64,000 nt of DNA, taken from assembly GCF_918698155.1 (NCBI RefSeq), contig NZ_CAKKLX010000008.1:1-64000 (forward strand). The letters are read 5' to 3'. Both the position numbers and the translations under genes were made by a program. Numbering within the stretch: position 1 is the stretch's first letter; the number at the start of each line of letters is the position of its first letter. The stretch is from Roseomonas sp. CECT 9278 (GTDB lineage: Bacteria > Pseudomonadota > Alphaproteobacteria > Acetobacterales > Acetobacteraceae). Below the pieces are notes generated by a model. That model saw only the letters and a program-made list of their open reading frames with translations, did no database searches and had not been told where the DNA came from. Shown piece after piece: positions 35,014 through 43,569 of the stretch.

Positions 35014-36051
35014 TCAGGAAATCGCGCGGTTGATGGCGGCCTGCGCCTTCTCGACCAGCGCGGAGCCGACGGTCTGCGCCCACTTGTCGTAGACCGGGCG
35101 GGTGACGCGGGCGAAGGCTTCCTTCTCGGCCGCCGTCAGCTCCGCCACCGCGACGCCGCGGCGCGCGCATTCCTCGAGCGCCGAGCGGTCCCCGCCGATG
35201 CCGATGCCCTTGCGCGACGCCTCGATCTGCTTGGCCGCGGCTTCCCGCGCGCAGGCCACCACCAACTCGCGGTCGGCGGGTGCCAGGCTGTCCATCATCT
35301 GCTTGCCGACCACGAAGATGCCGGCATCGGCCACGTAGTTCCACATGGTCAGGTGCTTCTGCGCCAGCGTGTCCATGCGGAAGGCCAGGAACAGGTTGAC
35401 CGGGTTTTCCTGCCCATCCACGGCGCCTGTGGTCAGCGCGGGCTGCAGGTCGGCAAACGACATCTGCAGCGGGTTGGCACCCATGGCGGTGAAGATCTCG
35501 CTGAAGATCGCCCCGGCGGCGAAGCGGATCTTGAGGCCACGCATGTCCTCGGGCCGGCGCACCTCGCGCTTCGAATTCGACAGCTCGCGGAAGCCGTTCT
35601 CGCCCCAGGCGACCGGCACCACTTCGCGCGTGCTCAGAACGCGGAACAGGTCCTGGCCGACCTCGCCATTGATGATGGCATCGAAGCCGCGATGGTCGCG
35701 CAGCAGGAAGGGCAGGGAGAAGATGTTCATCTCGCGCACCTGCGGCGAGATGTTGATGGTGCTGAACACCGCCATGTCGACGATGCCCTGGCGCATCGCC
35801 ACCAGTTCGCGCGTCTGGTCGCCGCCGACCAGCTGGCTGCCCGGATAGACCTTCACGTTGATCCGCCCGCCCGAGCGCTGCGTCACCAGGTCGGCCCACT
35901 GGAAGGCGCCTTCCGACAACGGGATCGGACGGTTGCCCACGACCGACAGCTTGTATTCGGCGCGGTACTGCGTCTGCGCGCGCGCCACGGCCGGCAGCGC
36001 GAGCACGCCGGCACCGAGCAGCAGCGCACGGCGCGGGGAATGGAGGGTCAT
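35014..36051 (-). CDS. dctP: TRAP transporter substrate-binding protein
   Basis: 345 aa from ATG 36051. The signal peptide ends AVARAQ. DctP-fold motifs: ADLVTQRSGGRINVKVYPGSQLVGG, PFLLRDHRGFDAI, VRRPEDMRGLKIRF (contains the carboxylate-binding Arg), ANPLQMSFADLQPALTTGAVDGQENP and YVADAGIFVVGKQM. It binds an organic acid in the periplasm and delivers it to DctQM. An SDR gene lies 88 bases upstream on the same strand and an acyl-CoA synthetase is divergent, so the imported acid may be oxidised and activated to a CoA ester by these neighbours. Confidence 0.92.
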   Translation of the reverse strand: MTLHSPRRALLLGAGVLALPAVARAQTQYRAEYKLSVVGNRPIPLSEGAFQWADLVTQRSGGRINVKVYPGSQLVGGDQTRELVAMRQGIVDMAVFSTINISPQVREMNIFSLPFLLRDHRGFDAIINGEVGQDLFRVLSTREVVPVAWGENGFRELSNSKREVRRPEDMRGLKIRFAAGAIFSEIFTAMGANPLQMSFADLQPALTTGAVDGQENPVNLFLAFRMDTLAQKHLTMWNYVADAGIFVVGKQMMDSLAPADRELVVACAREAAAKQIEASRKGIGIGGDRSALEECARRGVAVAELTAAEKEAFARVTRPVYDKWAQTVGSALVEKAQAAINRAIS

Positions 36052-36139
36052 CTGGCGTCGCTCCCTGGGATGGACATGCGCCGTGCCCCGGCGCTTGGGC
36101 GCAAGACTGGCCCGGCAAAGGCCCGCCCGTCCAGCGCCG

Positions 36140-36886
36140 TCATGGCCGGCTGTCCATGCCCGCGGCGATGAAGCCGCCATCGACCGGCAGGACATGGCCG
36201 GTGACATAGGCAGCGTCGTCGCTCGCCAGGAACAGCGCGGCGGCAGCGATCTCCTCCGGCGTGCCGTAGCGGCGCAGCATGGTGGCGCGGGTCCAGGCAT
36301 CGCGCGTGGCGGGCGTGTGCACGCGCTGGGTCAGCGGCGTGTCGACCGGCCCCGGCGCGATGGCGTTCACCCGGATGCCGAATTGTGCCAGGTCCATCGC
36401 CATCACCTGCGTGAGCGTGACGATCGCGCCCTTCGACGCCCCATAGGCCGCGCGCCCGGACGACCCTGCCAGCCCCGAGACGCTGCCGATGTTGACGATG
36501 GCGCCCGCGCCGGCATCGCGCATGGCTCGACCGCAGGCCTGGGCCGCCAGGAAGCTGCCCCGCACATTCACCGCCATGATGCGGTCCAGCACCGCGACCG
36601 GCGTGTCGAGGAAGGGAATGTCCTGCCCGAAGCCCGCGCAATTCACCAGGATGTCGATGCGGCCATGGGCGGCGAGGACCGCGGCGGCCATGGCGTCGGT
36701 CGAGGCTTCCGCGGTCACGTCCACGCGCAGCGGCGCGATGGCGGCCGTGGCGTCCAGCGCGCCCTCAGGTGCGGCGAGGTCGGCCGCGACCACCCGCGCG
36801 CCTTCCGCCGCGAAGCGCGCCGCGATGGCGGCGCCGATGCCCGAGACACCGCCCGTGACGATGGCGATCTTGCCCTGGAGCCGCAT
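36140..36886 (-). CDS. short-chain dehydrogenase/reductase (SDR)
   Basis: 248 aa from ATG 36886. Classical SDR: VTGGVSGIG, NCAG, GSVSGLAGSSGRAAYGASKG (catalytic Ser and Tyr-x3-Lys), PGPVDTPLT and HVLPVDGGFIAAG. An acidic residue after the second strand (VVAADLAAPEG) suggests NAD rather than NADP preference. It lies directly upstream of the dctPQM genes and divergent to the acyl-CoA synthetase, so an alcohol or hydroxy-acid oxidation in the same pathway is likely. Confidence 0.9.
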   Translation of the reverse strand: MRLQGKIAIVTGGVSGIGAAIAARFAAEGARVVAADLAAPEGALDATAAIAPLRVDVTAEASTDAMAAAVLAAHGRIDILVNCAGFGQDIPFLDTPVAVLDRIMAVNVRGSFLAAQACGRAMRDAGAGAIVNIGSVSGLAGSSGRAAYGASKGAIVTLTQVMAMDLAQFGIRVNAIAPGPVDTPLTQRVHTPATRDAWTRATMLRRYGTPEEIAAAALFLASDDAAYVTGHVLPVDGGFIAAGMDSRP

Positions 36887-36965
36887 GCGCGTGCCCCTCC
36901 GTGTTTCCTGCCCATGCTTGCGATAGGCGCGCCGGCGCGGCAGATCAAGCGCCGGAGGACGCCCC

Positions 36966-38528
36966 ATGATCCCGACATCCAACCTGGCGAGCCTGCTGGT
37001 GCAGACCGCGCGCCGACTGCCGGACCGCCCGGCATTGGCCTGGCGCGAGCGCATGTGGACGTGGTCGCAGCTGGCGGCGCGCGTGGCCGCCGCCGCCGCG
37101 GCCTTGCGCGCGCGGGGCATTGGCGCGGGCGACCGCGTGCTGGTGCATGCGCGCAACGGCAACGCCATCTTCGAATCCTGCTGGGCCTGCTGGCTGATCG
37201 GCGCGGTCTGGGTGCCGACGAATTTCCGGCTGAGCCCGCCGGAGGTGGCCTATTTGGCGGCCAATGCCGGCTGCCGCGCGCATGTGTTCGACACCGGCTT
37301 CCCCGACCACCGCGCCGCGGCGCGCGCGCAGAACCCAGCCTGCGTGCTGGATGTCGCGATCGGCGAGGGTGCCGGCCTGTCGTGGGACGGGCTGGTCGAT
37401 GAAGGCGCCGCCGCGCCGGTGCACGAGACCACGGCGGTCGATCGCGACCACCCGGCCTGGCTGTTCTACACGTCGGGCACCACGGGGCGGCCCAAGGGCG
37501 GCACGCTGACGCATGGTCAACTGGCCTTCGTGGTGGTGAACCACATCGCCGACCTGATGCCGGGTCTGGATGCGAATCATGCCTCCCTGGTGGTCGCGCC
37601 GCTGTCGCATGGCGCGGGCGTGCATGCGCTGGCGCAGGTGGCGCGCGGCGCGGTGTCGGTGCTGTTGCCGGGCGAAAGGCTCGACGTGCCGGAAGCCTGG
37701 CGGCTGGTCGAGCGCCACCGCGTCACCAACATGTTCACGGTGCCCACCATCCTGAACGCGCTGGTGCGCGATGCCAGCGTGGACGCGCACGACCATTCAT
37801 CGCTGCGCCACGTCATCTACGCCGGCGCGCCGATGTACCGGGAGGACCAGAAGCATGCGCTACGCAAGCTGGGGCCGTGCCTGGTGCAGTATTTCGGGCT
37901 CGGCGAGGTGACCGGCAACATCACCGTGCTGCCGCCCGAATGGCACAGCATCGAGGACGATCCGGCAATGCCGCTGGGCTCCTGCGGCTATCTGCGCACG
38001 GGCATCGAGGTGGCGATCCTGGATGCGGCGCATGCCCGACTTCCGCCCCACGAGACCGGCGAGATCTGCGTGCGCGGCCCGGCCGTCATGGCCGGCTATT
38101 TCGGCAATGACGCGGCGAACGAGAAAGCCTTCGCCGGTGGCTGGTTCCATACCGGCGACCTCGGGCACCTCGATGCGCGCGGCTTCCTGTTCATCACCGG
38201 GCGGCAATCGGACATGTACATCTCGGGCGGGTCGAACGTATATCCGCGCGAGGTCGAGGAGGCGCTGCTGACCCACCCGGATGTCGCCGAGGCCTGCGTT
38301 GTCGGCTTGCCGGATGCGAAGTGGGGCGAGGCCGGCGTCGCCGTGCTGGTCGCGGCCGATGGCGCCGCGATCGACGCGGACGCGGTGCTGGCGCATCTGC
38401 ATGGCCGGCTTGGTCGCTACAAGCACCCGGCGCGCATCGTGGTGTGGGATGCGCTGCCGCGGTCGGGCTACGGCAAGGTGCCGAAGGCCGAGGTGAAGCG
38501 CCTGTTGGCCGAGCGCGGCGAACCTTAG
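36966..38528 (+). CDS. acyl-CoA synthetase (AMP-forming)
   Basis: 520 aa from ATG 36966. ANL-superfamily motifs: P-loop YTSGTTGRPKGG near 168-178, the aromatic-plus-GE motif QYFGLGEVTG, GWFHTGDLGHLDARGFLFITGR, the hinge-containing SDMYISGGSNVYPREVEE and the catalytic-lysine region RSGYGKVPKAEVKR. It activates a carboxylic acid to its CoA thioester through an acyl-adenylate. The context (divergent SDR and TRAP genes) suggests the substrate is an imported organic acid. It converges with a small gene, overlapping by 4 bases. Confidence 0.92.
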   Translation: MIPTSNLASLLVQTARRLPDRPALAWRERMWTWSQLAARVAAAAAALRARGIGAGDRVLVHARNGNAIFESCWACWLIGAVWVPTNFRLSPPEVAYLAANAGCRAHVFDTGFPDHRAAARAQNPACVLDVAIGEGAGLSWDGLVDEGAAAPVHETTAVDRDHPAWLFYTSGTTGRPKGGTLTHGQLAFVVVNHIADLMPGLDANHASLVVAPLSHGAGVHALAQVARGAVSVLLPGERLDVPEAWRLVERHRVTNMFTVPTILNALVRDASVDAHDHSSLRHVIYAGAPMYREDQKHALRKLGPCLVQYFGLGEVTGNITVLPPEWHSIEDDPAMPLGSCGYLRTGIEVAILDAAHARLPPHETGEICVRGPAVMAGYFGNDAANEKAFAGGWFHTGDLGHLDARGFLFITGRQSDMYISGGSNVYPREVEEALLTHPDVAEACVVGLPDAKWGEAGVAVLVAADGAAIDADAVLAHLHGRLGRYKHPARIVVWDALPRSGYGKVPKAEVKRLLAERGEP

Positions 38529-38722
38529 CGCGGGTGCTTGCCGGCCGGCGGCGTCGGCGCGTCGATCACGCCCTGGCCGTGTTCGTCGGCGCGTTCCGCG
38601 GCCGGGTCGGGCGCGGGCGCGGGTTGTGGGTGCTTCGCGTTCGCCGGCGTCGGCACCGGGATCGTGCCCTGGCCGGTGGCGTCGGGTTCGGGGGTCGGGG
38701 GCGTGGTGGTGGGGGCGGGCAT
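38525..38722 (-). CDS. 65-residue proline/threonine-rich small protein
   Basis: Start ATG at 38722 with AGGAG eight bases upstream, a good site. The sequence has two imperfect copies of a motif: GQGTIPVPTPANAKHP and GQGVIDAPTPPAGKHP. It has no signal peptide, membrane segment or cysteine and is probably disordered. The gene overlaps the acyl-CoA synthetase stop by four bases on the opposite strand. I recognise no family. The ribosome binding site and internal repeat argue for a real gene over chance. Confidence 0.55.
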   Translation of the reverse strand: MPAPTTTPPTPEPDATGQGTIPVPTPANAKHPQPAPAPDPAAERADEHGQGVIDAPTPPAGKHPR

Positions 38723-38766
38723 TGGCGTTCTCCTGCGCGCGCGCTGGCGCGTCAGCGGGAGAACGC

Positions 38767-38797
38767 CCGCGCGGCGCCGAAGTTGCGCGCCGCGCGG
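38767..38797 (-). terminator. strong GC hairpin between an SDR gene and the small-protein gene
   Basis: CCGCGCGGCGC (38767-38777) and GCGCCGCGCGG (38787-38797) form a perfect 11-bp stem with a 9-base loop. It lies after the SDR gene (ends 38850, minus strand) and before the 65-residue gene (starts 38722, minus strand). It should either end the SDR transcript or attenuate read-through; no long T-run follows. Confidence 0.5.
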
Positions 38798-38849
38798 TGG
38801 TGCCGGGTGAGCCGCGCCGTTGGCGCCGCCCGATGGCGGGCGCGCTGGT

Positions 38850-39602
38850 TCAGCCGCGCCCTTCGAACGGCATCTTCGTCGCCTTGATCGTCATGGTCAG
38901 GATGTTCGATTCCAGCGGCAGGTTCGCCATGTGCAGGATGGCCTGGCCGACATGGTTCACATCCATGGTGGGTTCCACCGCGACCGAACCATCCCCCTGC
39001 TTCACGCCCTTCGACATGCGCGCGGTCATGGGCGTCGCGGCATTGCCGATGTCGATCTGCCCGGCGCAGATGTCGTACTTGCGGCCATCGAGCATCAGCG
39101 ACTTCGTGAGGCCCGTGATGGCGTGCTTGGTGGCGGTATAGGGCGCGCTGTCGGGGCGCGGCGTATGCGCGCTGATCGACCCGTTGTTGATGATGCGCCC
39201 GCCCTGCGGCGACTGGTCCTTCATCATGCGGAAGGCGGCCTGCGCGCACAGGAAGGACCCGGTCAGGTTCACCGCCACCACGCGCGACCAGTCGGCGTAG
39301 GTCAGGTCCTCGAAGGCGGTGCCGGGCACGTTCTGGCCGGCATTGTTGAACAGCATGTCGATGCGGCCGTGCTTCGCCTTGACCGCGGCGAACAGCGCAT
39401 CGACGGAAGCGGGGTCCGCCACGTCGGTCGGCACCGCCATCGCGCGCGATGCGGCGTCGCCGGCCAGGGCGATACTTTCCTCCAGCGCATCGCGGCGCCG
39501 CCCGGTCAGCACCACCGACCAGCCGCCGCCCAGCAGCGCGAGGGCGGCCGCACGCCCGACGCCGGTGCCGGCCCCGGTGACGACGGCGATCTTGGTGGAC
39601 AT
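38850..39602 (-). CDS. short-chain dehydrogenase/reductase (SDR)
   Basis: 250 aa, ATG at 39602. Motifs: [46 protein letters not shown] (catalytic Ser and Tyr-x3-Lys). TGRRRD after the second strand, with several arginines, suggests NADP(H). The C-terminal [21 protein letters not shown] is like a subgroup of oxidoreductases that I cannot assign to a substrate. It is divergent from an alpha/beta hydrolase gene with a 122-base gap. Confidence 0.88.
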   Translation of the reverse strand: MSTKIAVVTGAGTGVGRAAALALLGGGWSVVLTGRRRDALEESIALAGDAASRAMAVPTDVADPASVDALFAAVKAKHGRIDMLFNNAGQNVPGTAFEDLTYADWSRVVAVNLTGSFLCAQAAFRMMKDQSPQGGRIINNGSISAHTPRPDSAPYTATKHAITGLTKSLMLDGRKYDICAGQIDIGNAATPMTARMSKGVKQGDGSVAVEPTMDVNHVGQAILHMANLPLESNILTMTIKATKMPFEGRG

Positions 39603-39724
39603 GCGCGTTTCCTCCGCTGCGTTGCGGGCCGCAATGTGCGCGGGCGCCGCGATGCTGGCAACGCCGGTTGCCGGGGCAGGGGGCTGGCGGCATGGTTCGT
39701 CCGGTCAGCACCAGGGAGGAACGC

Positions 39725-40966
39725 ATGGCGGGATGGCCGGACGGCGAGGCGTGGTCGGGTTTCGTCGCGCGCTGGCAGGCGGCCTGCGACGCCGATGCGG
39801 TGCTGGCGGAATGGCGCGCGGGTGCCACCACGCGCTTCGCCATCGTGAACGGCGATGCGCGCGCGGAATTTGCCTTCGGCGATGCACCCGCCACGGCCGA
39901 CTTCGCACTGGAAGCCCCGCCGCATATCTGGGCGCTGCATCTGCAACCCATCCCGCCGCGCCACCACCACGCGATCTTCGCGCTGCGCCACCGCGTGCCG
40001 GAATTCCGCATCAGCGGGGAGGAAATCGCTTTCCTGCGCCACTGCCACCTGGCGCGCCGCGTGCTGGAGGTCGGCCGCTGGCTGGTGCTGCATGGCGACG
40101 GCCCGGTGCCGGCCTTCCCGCGCCCCACGCTGCCGCCATCGCCCGCCCCATATGTCACCGGCCGCTACCTGGATGTCGCCGCCGATGGGCGCGACTGGCG
40201 GCTCTATGCCGAATCGGCCGGGCAGGGGCGCGACATGCTCTGCCTGCACACCGCCGGCGCCGATGGGCGGCAGTTCCACGGCATCATGGCCGACCGCCGC
40301 CTGACCGACCGCTACCGGCTGACCTCCTTCGACATGCCCTGGCACGGCAAGAGCCCGCCGCCGCCGGAAGTGCCCGGCGCCTGGCGGCTGACCACGGATC
40401 GGTATGTCGATCTCATCATGGGCGTGGTCGCCGCGGCGGGGCTGGACAAGCCGGTGCTGCTCGGCGCGTCGATGTCGGGTGAGATCTGCCTCGAGATCGC
40501 GCTGCGCCACCCCGAGGCGTTCAGCGCCATCATCGCCTGTGAATCCTGCGACCATGTCCCCGGCCGCCGCACGCCATGGTCGGCCGACCCGCGCATCAAC
40601 CAGGCGATCTTCGCACCCGAATGGATCCACGGGCTGATGGCACCGCAGAGCCCCGCCGAATGCGCCGCGCAGATCTGGTGGCACTATTCCCAGGGCGGCT
40701 TCGCCACCTTCCACCGCGACATCGGATTCTACTCCGGCGAATGGGATGCGCGCGACCGCGTCCACCGCATCGACACCGCGCGCTGCCCGCTGTTGATGCT
40801 GACCGGCGAATACGACTACTCCTGCACCGCCGAGATGTCGGAGGCCACGGCGGCGAGAATCCCCGGCGCGCGCTTCACGCGCATGAACGGCATCGGCCAC
40901 TTCCCCTTCGCCGAGAACCCGCCGCTGTTCCTGGACTACCTGCTGCCGGTGCTGGATGGGCTATAG
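39725..40966 (+). CDS. alpha/beta hydrolase with a distinct N-terminal domain
   Basis: 413 aa from ATG 39725, directly after AGGGAGGA. The first ~140 residues are a separate domain with no family I can name. The hydrolase domain starts near RDMLCLHTAGADGRQFHG (oxyanion region), with the nucleophile elbow GAS249MSG, an Asp in LMLTGEYDYSC and His in GIGHFPFAENP completing a plausible triad. No signal peptide. It hydrolyses an ester, lactone or C-C bond; the N-terminal extension may bind the substrate. A hairpin follows the stop. Confidence 0.82.
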   Translation: MAGWPDGEAWSGFVARWQAACDADAVLAEWRAGATTRFAIVNGDARAEFAFGDAPATADFALEAPPHIWALHLQPIPPRHHHAIFALRHRVPEFRISGEEIAFLRHCHLARRVLEVGRWLVLHGDGPVPAFPRPTLPPSPAPYVTGRYLDVAADGRDWRLYAESAGQGRDMLCLHTAGADGRQFHGIMADRRLTDRYRLTSFDMPWHGKSPPPPEVPGAWRLTTDRYVDLIMGVVAAAGLDKPVLLGASMSGEICLEIALRHPEAFSAIIACESCDHVPGRRTPWSADPRINQAIFAPEWIHGLMAPQSPAECAAQIWWHYSQGGFATFHRDIGFYSGEWDARDRVHRIDTARCPLLMLTGEYDYSCTAEMSEATAARIPGARFTRMNGIGHFPFAENPPLFLDYLLPVLDGL

Positions 40967-40971
40967 ATTGG

Positions 40972-40996
40972 CGGCACGAGGCCTCGACTCGTGCCG
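40972..40996 (+). terminator. hairpin after the alpha/beta hydrolase gene
   Basis: CGGCACGAG (40972-40980), a seven-base loop and CTCGTGCCG (40988-40996) form a perfect 9-bp stem starting 6 bases after the hydrolase stop. It lies in the 134-base gap between convergent genes. There is no T-run, so termination is inferred from position and stem strength. Confidence 0.5.
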
Positions 40997-41068
40997 AAGC
41001 CGCGACTGCGGCCCGCCCGTCGTCCGGCGAAAGACAAGCCGGCGGATGCCGGCGCGTCATGCCGAAGG

Positions 41069-41083
41069 CGTGCCTCCGGCACG
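41069..41083 (-). terminator. short hairpin in the convergent gap, on the SDR side
   Basis: CGTGCC (41069-41074), loop TCC and GGCACG (41078-41083) form a 6-bp stem with a tight loop, 18 bases beyond the end of the minus-strand SDR gene at 41101. The core resembles the stem of the hairpin at 40972-40996, so this may be a short intergenic palindromic repeat rather than a dedicated terminator. Confidence 0.35.
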
Positions 41084-41100
41084 ACGCGCCTGAGGGCACA

Positions 41101-41844
41101 TCAATACGTCGCGCGCCCGCCCGAGATGTCGAACACCGCGCCGGTGCTGAAGGCGCAGTCCTCGGAGCACAGCCAGCAGGCGAGCGCCGCGATCTCCTCG
41201 ATGTTGACGAAGCGGTCCATCGGGATCTTGGAGCGCATCCAGGCCACCTGCTCGGGGCTCATCTGCTTGAAGATGTCGGTCTCGGCGGCCGCCGGCGTGA
41301 TGCAATTGGCCAGCACGCCGGTCTTCGCCAATTCCTTGCCGAGCGACTTGGTGAAGCCGATCAGTCCGGCCTTCGACGCGCTGTAGTGCGAGGCGTTCGG
41401 ATTGCCCTCCTTGCCGGCGATGGAGGCGATGTTCACCACCCGCCCATAGCCCGCCGCGATCATCACCGGCACCACGGCGCGCGAGACGAGATAGGGCGCG
41501 ACCAGGTTCACCTCGATCACGCGCTTCCATTCCGCCACGGGCAGCTCCCAGGCGGGCGCATTGCCGCCGGTGATGCCGGCATTGTTCACCAGGATGTCGA
41601 TGCGGCCATGCGCCGCCTGCGTCGCTGCCAAGGCACCGGCGATCGCGGCATCATCCGTCAGGTCCAGCACATGCGCCGAGGCGCGGCCGAGCACGCGGAC
41701 CGCTTCCTCGGCCGCCGGGCGGTCCATGTCCCACACCGCGACGGCGCCGCCCGAGTCCACGATGCGCCTGCCGATGGCCAGGCCGATGCCGCGTGCGCCT
41801 CCGGTCACGATGGCCACGCGCCCGGCCAGGTCGATGCGGTTCAT
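41101..41844 (-). CDS. short-chain dehydrogenase/reductase (FabG-like SDR)
   Basis: 247 aa, ATG at 41844. VTGGARGIG cofactor motif, NNAGITGG, VNIASIAGKEGNPNASHYSASKAG (Ser, Tyr-x3-Lys), and AVFDISGGRATY end. An aspartate after the second strand (VAVWDMDRP) points to NAD. It is divergent from the second TRAP operon, as another SDR is next to the first TRAP operon. A role in oxidising the solute imported by that TRAP system is a reasonable inference. Confidence 0.9.
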   Translation of the reverse strand: MNRIDLAGRVAIVTGGARGIGLAIGRRIVDSGGAVAVWDMDRPAAEEAVRVLGRASAHVLDLTDDAAIAGALAATQAAHGRIDILVNNAGITGGNAPAWELPVAEWKRVIEVNLVAPYLVSRAVVPVMIAAGYGRVVNIASIAGKEGNPNASHYSASKAGLIGFTKSLGKELAKTGVLANCITPAAAETDIFKQMSPEQVAWMRSKIPMDRFVNIEEIAALACWLCSEDCAFSTGAVFDISGGRATY

Positions 41845-41999
41845 GCGGTCCCCCTTTGCGTTCGTCAGTCAGTCTCGGGCAGGCGCGCCCCGCCGGGAAG
41901 GGGGCGGTAACCGCACGGTTCCCATCGGCGCGAATCCGCCCCTATAGTCCCGCCACAGCCGGCACCAAGCCGGCGCTGACACGAGGGAGAATCCGATCC

Positions 42000-42992
42000 A
42001 TGAACCGTAGGCAATTGCTCGGCGGCGCCACGCTGCTCGCGATGCCCTGGGCGGCGCGCGCGCAGCAGGCCATCACCCTGAACGGCGCCGTGCAGTTCAA
42101 CGACGAGCACGTCTTCACCCGCGCCCTGGTGCGCTTCGAGGAACTGGTGAAGCAGTACTACACCGCCAGCCCGGTGAATTTCGTGCTGCACAAGAATTCC
42201 AGCCTGGGCCTGGAGAAGCAGTATTTCGAGTACATGTCGGCCGGGCGTGGTGCGGTGGACTACGGCATCGTCTCGCCGGCGCATATGTCGACCTTCTCGC
42301 GCGCCGCGCCCTTCGTCGATGCGCCCTTCCTGTTCCGCGACCTCGCGCATTGGAATCAGGTGCTGGACCAGGACCTGTTCGCGCCCGTGGCGACCGAGGT
42401 CGAGCGCCGCGCGCGCGTCGCACTCATCGGCTATGCCGGCGGCGGCGTGCGCAACATCTTCGCCAACAAGCGCGTGACCAACATGGCCGAACTGCGCGGC
42501 CTCAAGGTGCGCGTGCAGGGTGCGCCGATCTGGTCGCGCACCTTCCAGGCGGCGGGGATGTCGCCCTCGGTCATCGCCTATAACGAGGTCTACAACGGCA
42601 TCCAGAACAACGTCATCGAGGCCGGCGAGAACGAGGCCGCGGGCGTGGAGGCGATGCGCTTCTACGAAGTGGCGCCGAACCTCATCATGACGCAGCACGC
42701 CATCACCATCCGCCCGATCTGCTTCGCCTCGCAGACCATGGCGCGCCTGCCCGCGCCGCTGCAGGAGGCGATCAAGCGCGCCGGCAAGGAAGCCGGTGTG
42801 TTCGGCCGCCAGGCCGAGAGCAGCGAGGACGGCCAGAAGATCGAGGCGCTGGAACGCGCCGGCCGCCTGCGTCGCGTCGAGTTCACCGAGCGCGCCGCTC
42901 TCAAGCGCGCGGTGGATCCGGTGATGGTCGCCTATGCGCGGGAAGTGGATGCCGAGGGCATTTTCAACCGCATCAACGCGATCAGCGCCTGA
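42000..42992 (+). CDS. dctP: TRAP transporter substrate-binding protein (second system)
   Basis: 330 aa from ATG 42000 with GAGGGAGA upstream. The signal peptide ends PWAARAQQ. DctP-like motifs: GLEKQYFEYMSAGRGAVDYG, FVDAPFLFRDLAHWNQVLDQ, RGLKVRVQGAPIWSRTF and AYNEVYNGIQNNVIEAGENE. It diverges from the DctP at 35014-36051 and probably binds another organic acid. A very strong hairpin separates it from dctQ, probably setting a higher level of the binding protein than of the membrane subunits. Confidence 0.92.
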   Translation: MNRRQLLGGATLLAMPWAARAQQAITLNGAVQFNDEHVFTRALVRFEELVKQYYTASPVNFVLHKNSSLGLEKQYFEYMSAGRGAVDYGIVSPAHMSTFSRAAPFVDAPFLFRDLAHWNQVLDQDLFAPVATEVERRARVALIGYAGGGVRNIFANKRVTNMAELRGLKVRVQGAPIWSRTFQAAGMSPSVIAYNEVYNGIQNNVIEAGENEAAGVEAMRFYEVAPNLIMTQHAITIRPICFASQTMARLPAPLQEAIKRAGKEAGVFGRQAESSEDGQKIEALERAGRLRRVEFTERAALKRAVDPVMVAYAREVDAEGIFNRINAISA

Positions 42993-42998
42993 CCCGCT

Positions 42999-43030
42999 GC
43001 CGGCCGGCGGCACGACAGCCGCCGGCCGGC
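42999..43030 (+). promoter_or_regulatory. 13-bp-stem hairpin between dctP and dctQ
   Basis: GCCGGCCGGCGGC (42999-43011), loop ACGACA and GCCGCCGGCCGGC (43018-43030) form a perfect 13-bp stem. It begins 6 bases after the dctP stop and ends 29 bases before the dctQ start, inside what should be one operon. The position is typical of partial terminators or 3'-end-protecting structures that raise binding-protein expression relative to permease subunits. That role is inferred from position; the structure itself is read directly. Confidence 0.75.
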
Positions 43031-43059
43031 GCATCGCTGCGACACATCCGGAGCCTTCC

Positions 43060-43569
43060 ATGCCCCAGCACGGCCTGCGCGGCCTCGTGCGGCGCGCCGC
43101 CGACGCCTATGCCCGGCTGCTCTCCACGCTGCTCGCGATCTCGGTCCTCATCCTGGTCTTCCCGGTCACGCTGCAGGTGGTCTCGCGCCAGACCTCGCTG
43201 CTGCCGCACTACATCTGGACCGAGGAGATGGCCCGCTTCCTGCTCGTCTGGACCATCATGATCGGCGCCATCGTCGGCCAGCGCGAGGGCATCCACTTCA
43301 TCGTGGACCTGTGGCCGCGGCTGAGCGGGCGGTTCCGCGCCTTCATGGACCTGGTCTCGGGCGTGTTTGTCCTGACCTTCGGCGCGGTCTTCCTGTGGTT
43401 CGGGATCGAGTTCGTCGATTTCGCCTGGTTCCGCATCAGCGAATTGGCGGAATTGCCGCTGTGGCTGATCCATCTTGCCTGGCCGTTGCTGGGCTTTTCC
43501 TGGCTGCTGTTCGGGGGCGAGAAATTCGTGGCCGACCTGCGCGTCCTGCTGCATGGGGAACCGGCCTGA
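43060..43569 (+). CDS. dctQ: TRAP transporter small permease subunit (second system)
   Basis: 169 aa from ATG 43060. Four hydrophobic segments; HYIWTEEMARFLLVWTIMIGA contains the conserved W-x-EE element, and GQREGIHFIVDLWP matches the RxGxHxxVD pattern. It joins the DctP-type protein upstream to the DctM channel, whose ATG overlaps its stop by one base. Confidence 0.92.
   Translation: MPQHGLRGLVRRAADAYARLLSTLLAISVLILVFPVTLQVVSRQTSLLPHYIWTEEMARFLLVWTIMIGAIVGQREGIHFIVDLWPRLSGRFRAFMDLVSGVFVLTFGAVFLWFGIEFVDFAWFRISELAELPLWLIHLAWPLLGFSWLLFGGEKFVADLRVLLHGEPA

Noticed and set aside
38538..38810. A plus-strand 90-codon frame opposite the 65-residue gene
   Set aside because: It has no ribosome binding site and a Gly/Val/Ala/Ser composition typical of antisense reading, while the minus-strand frame has AGGAG and an internal repeat.
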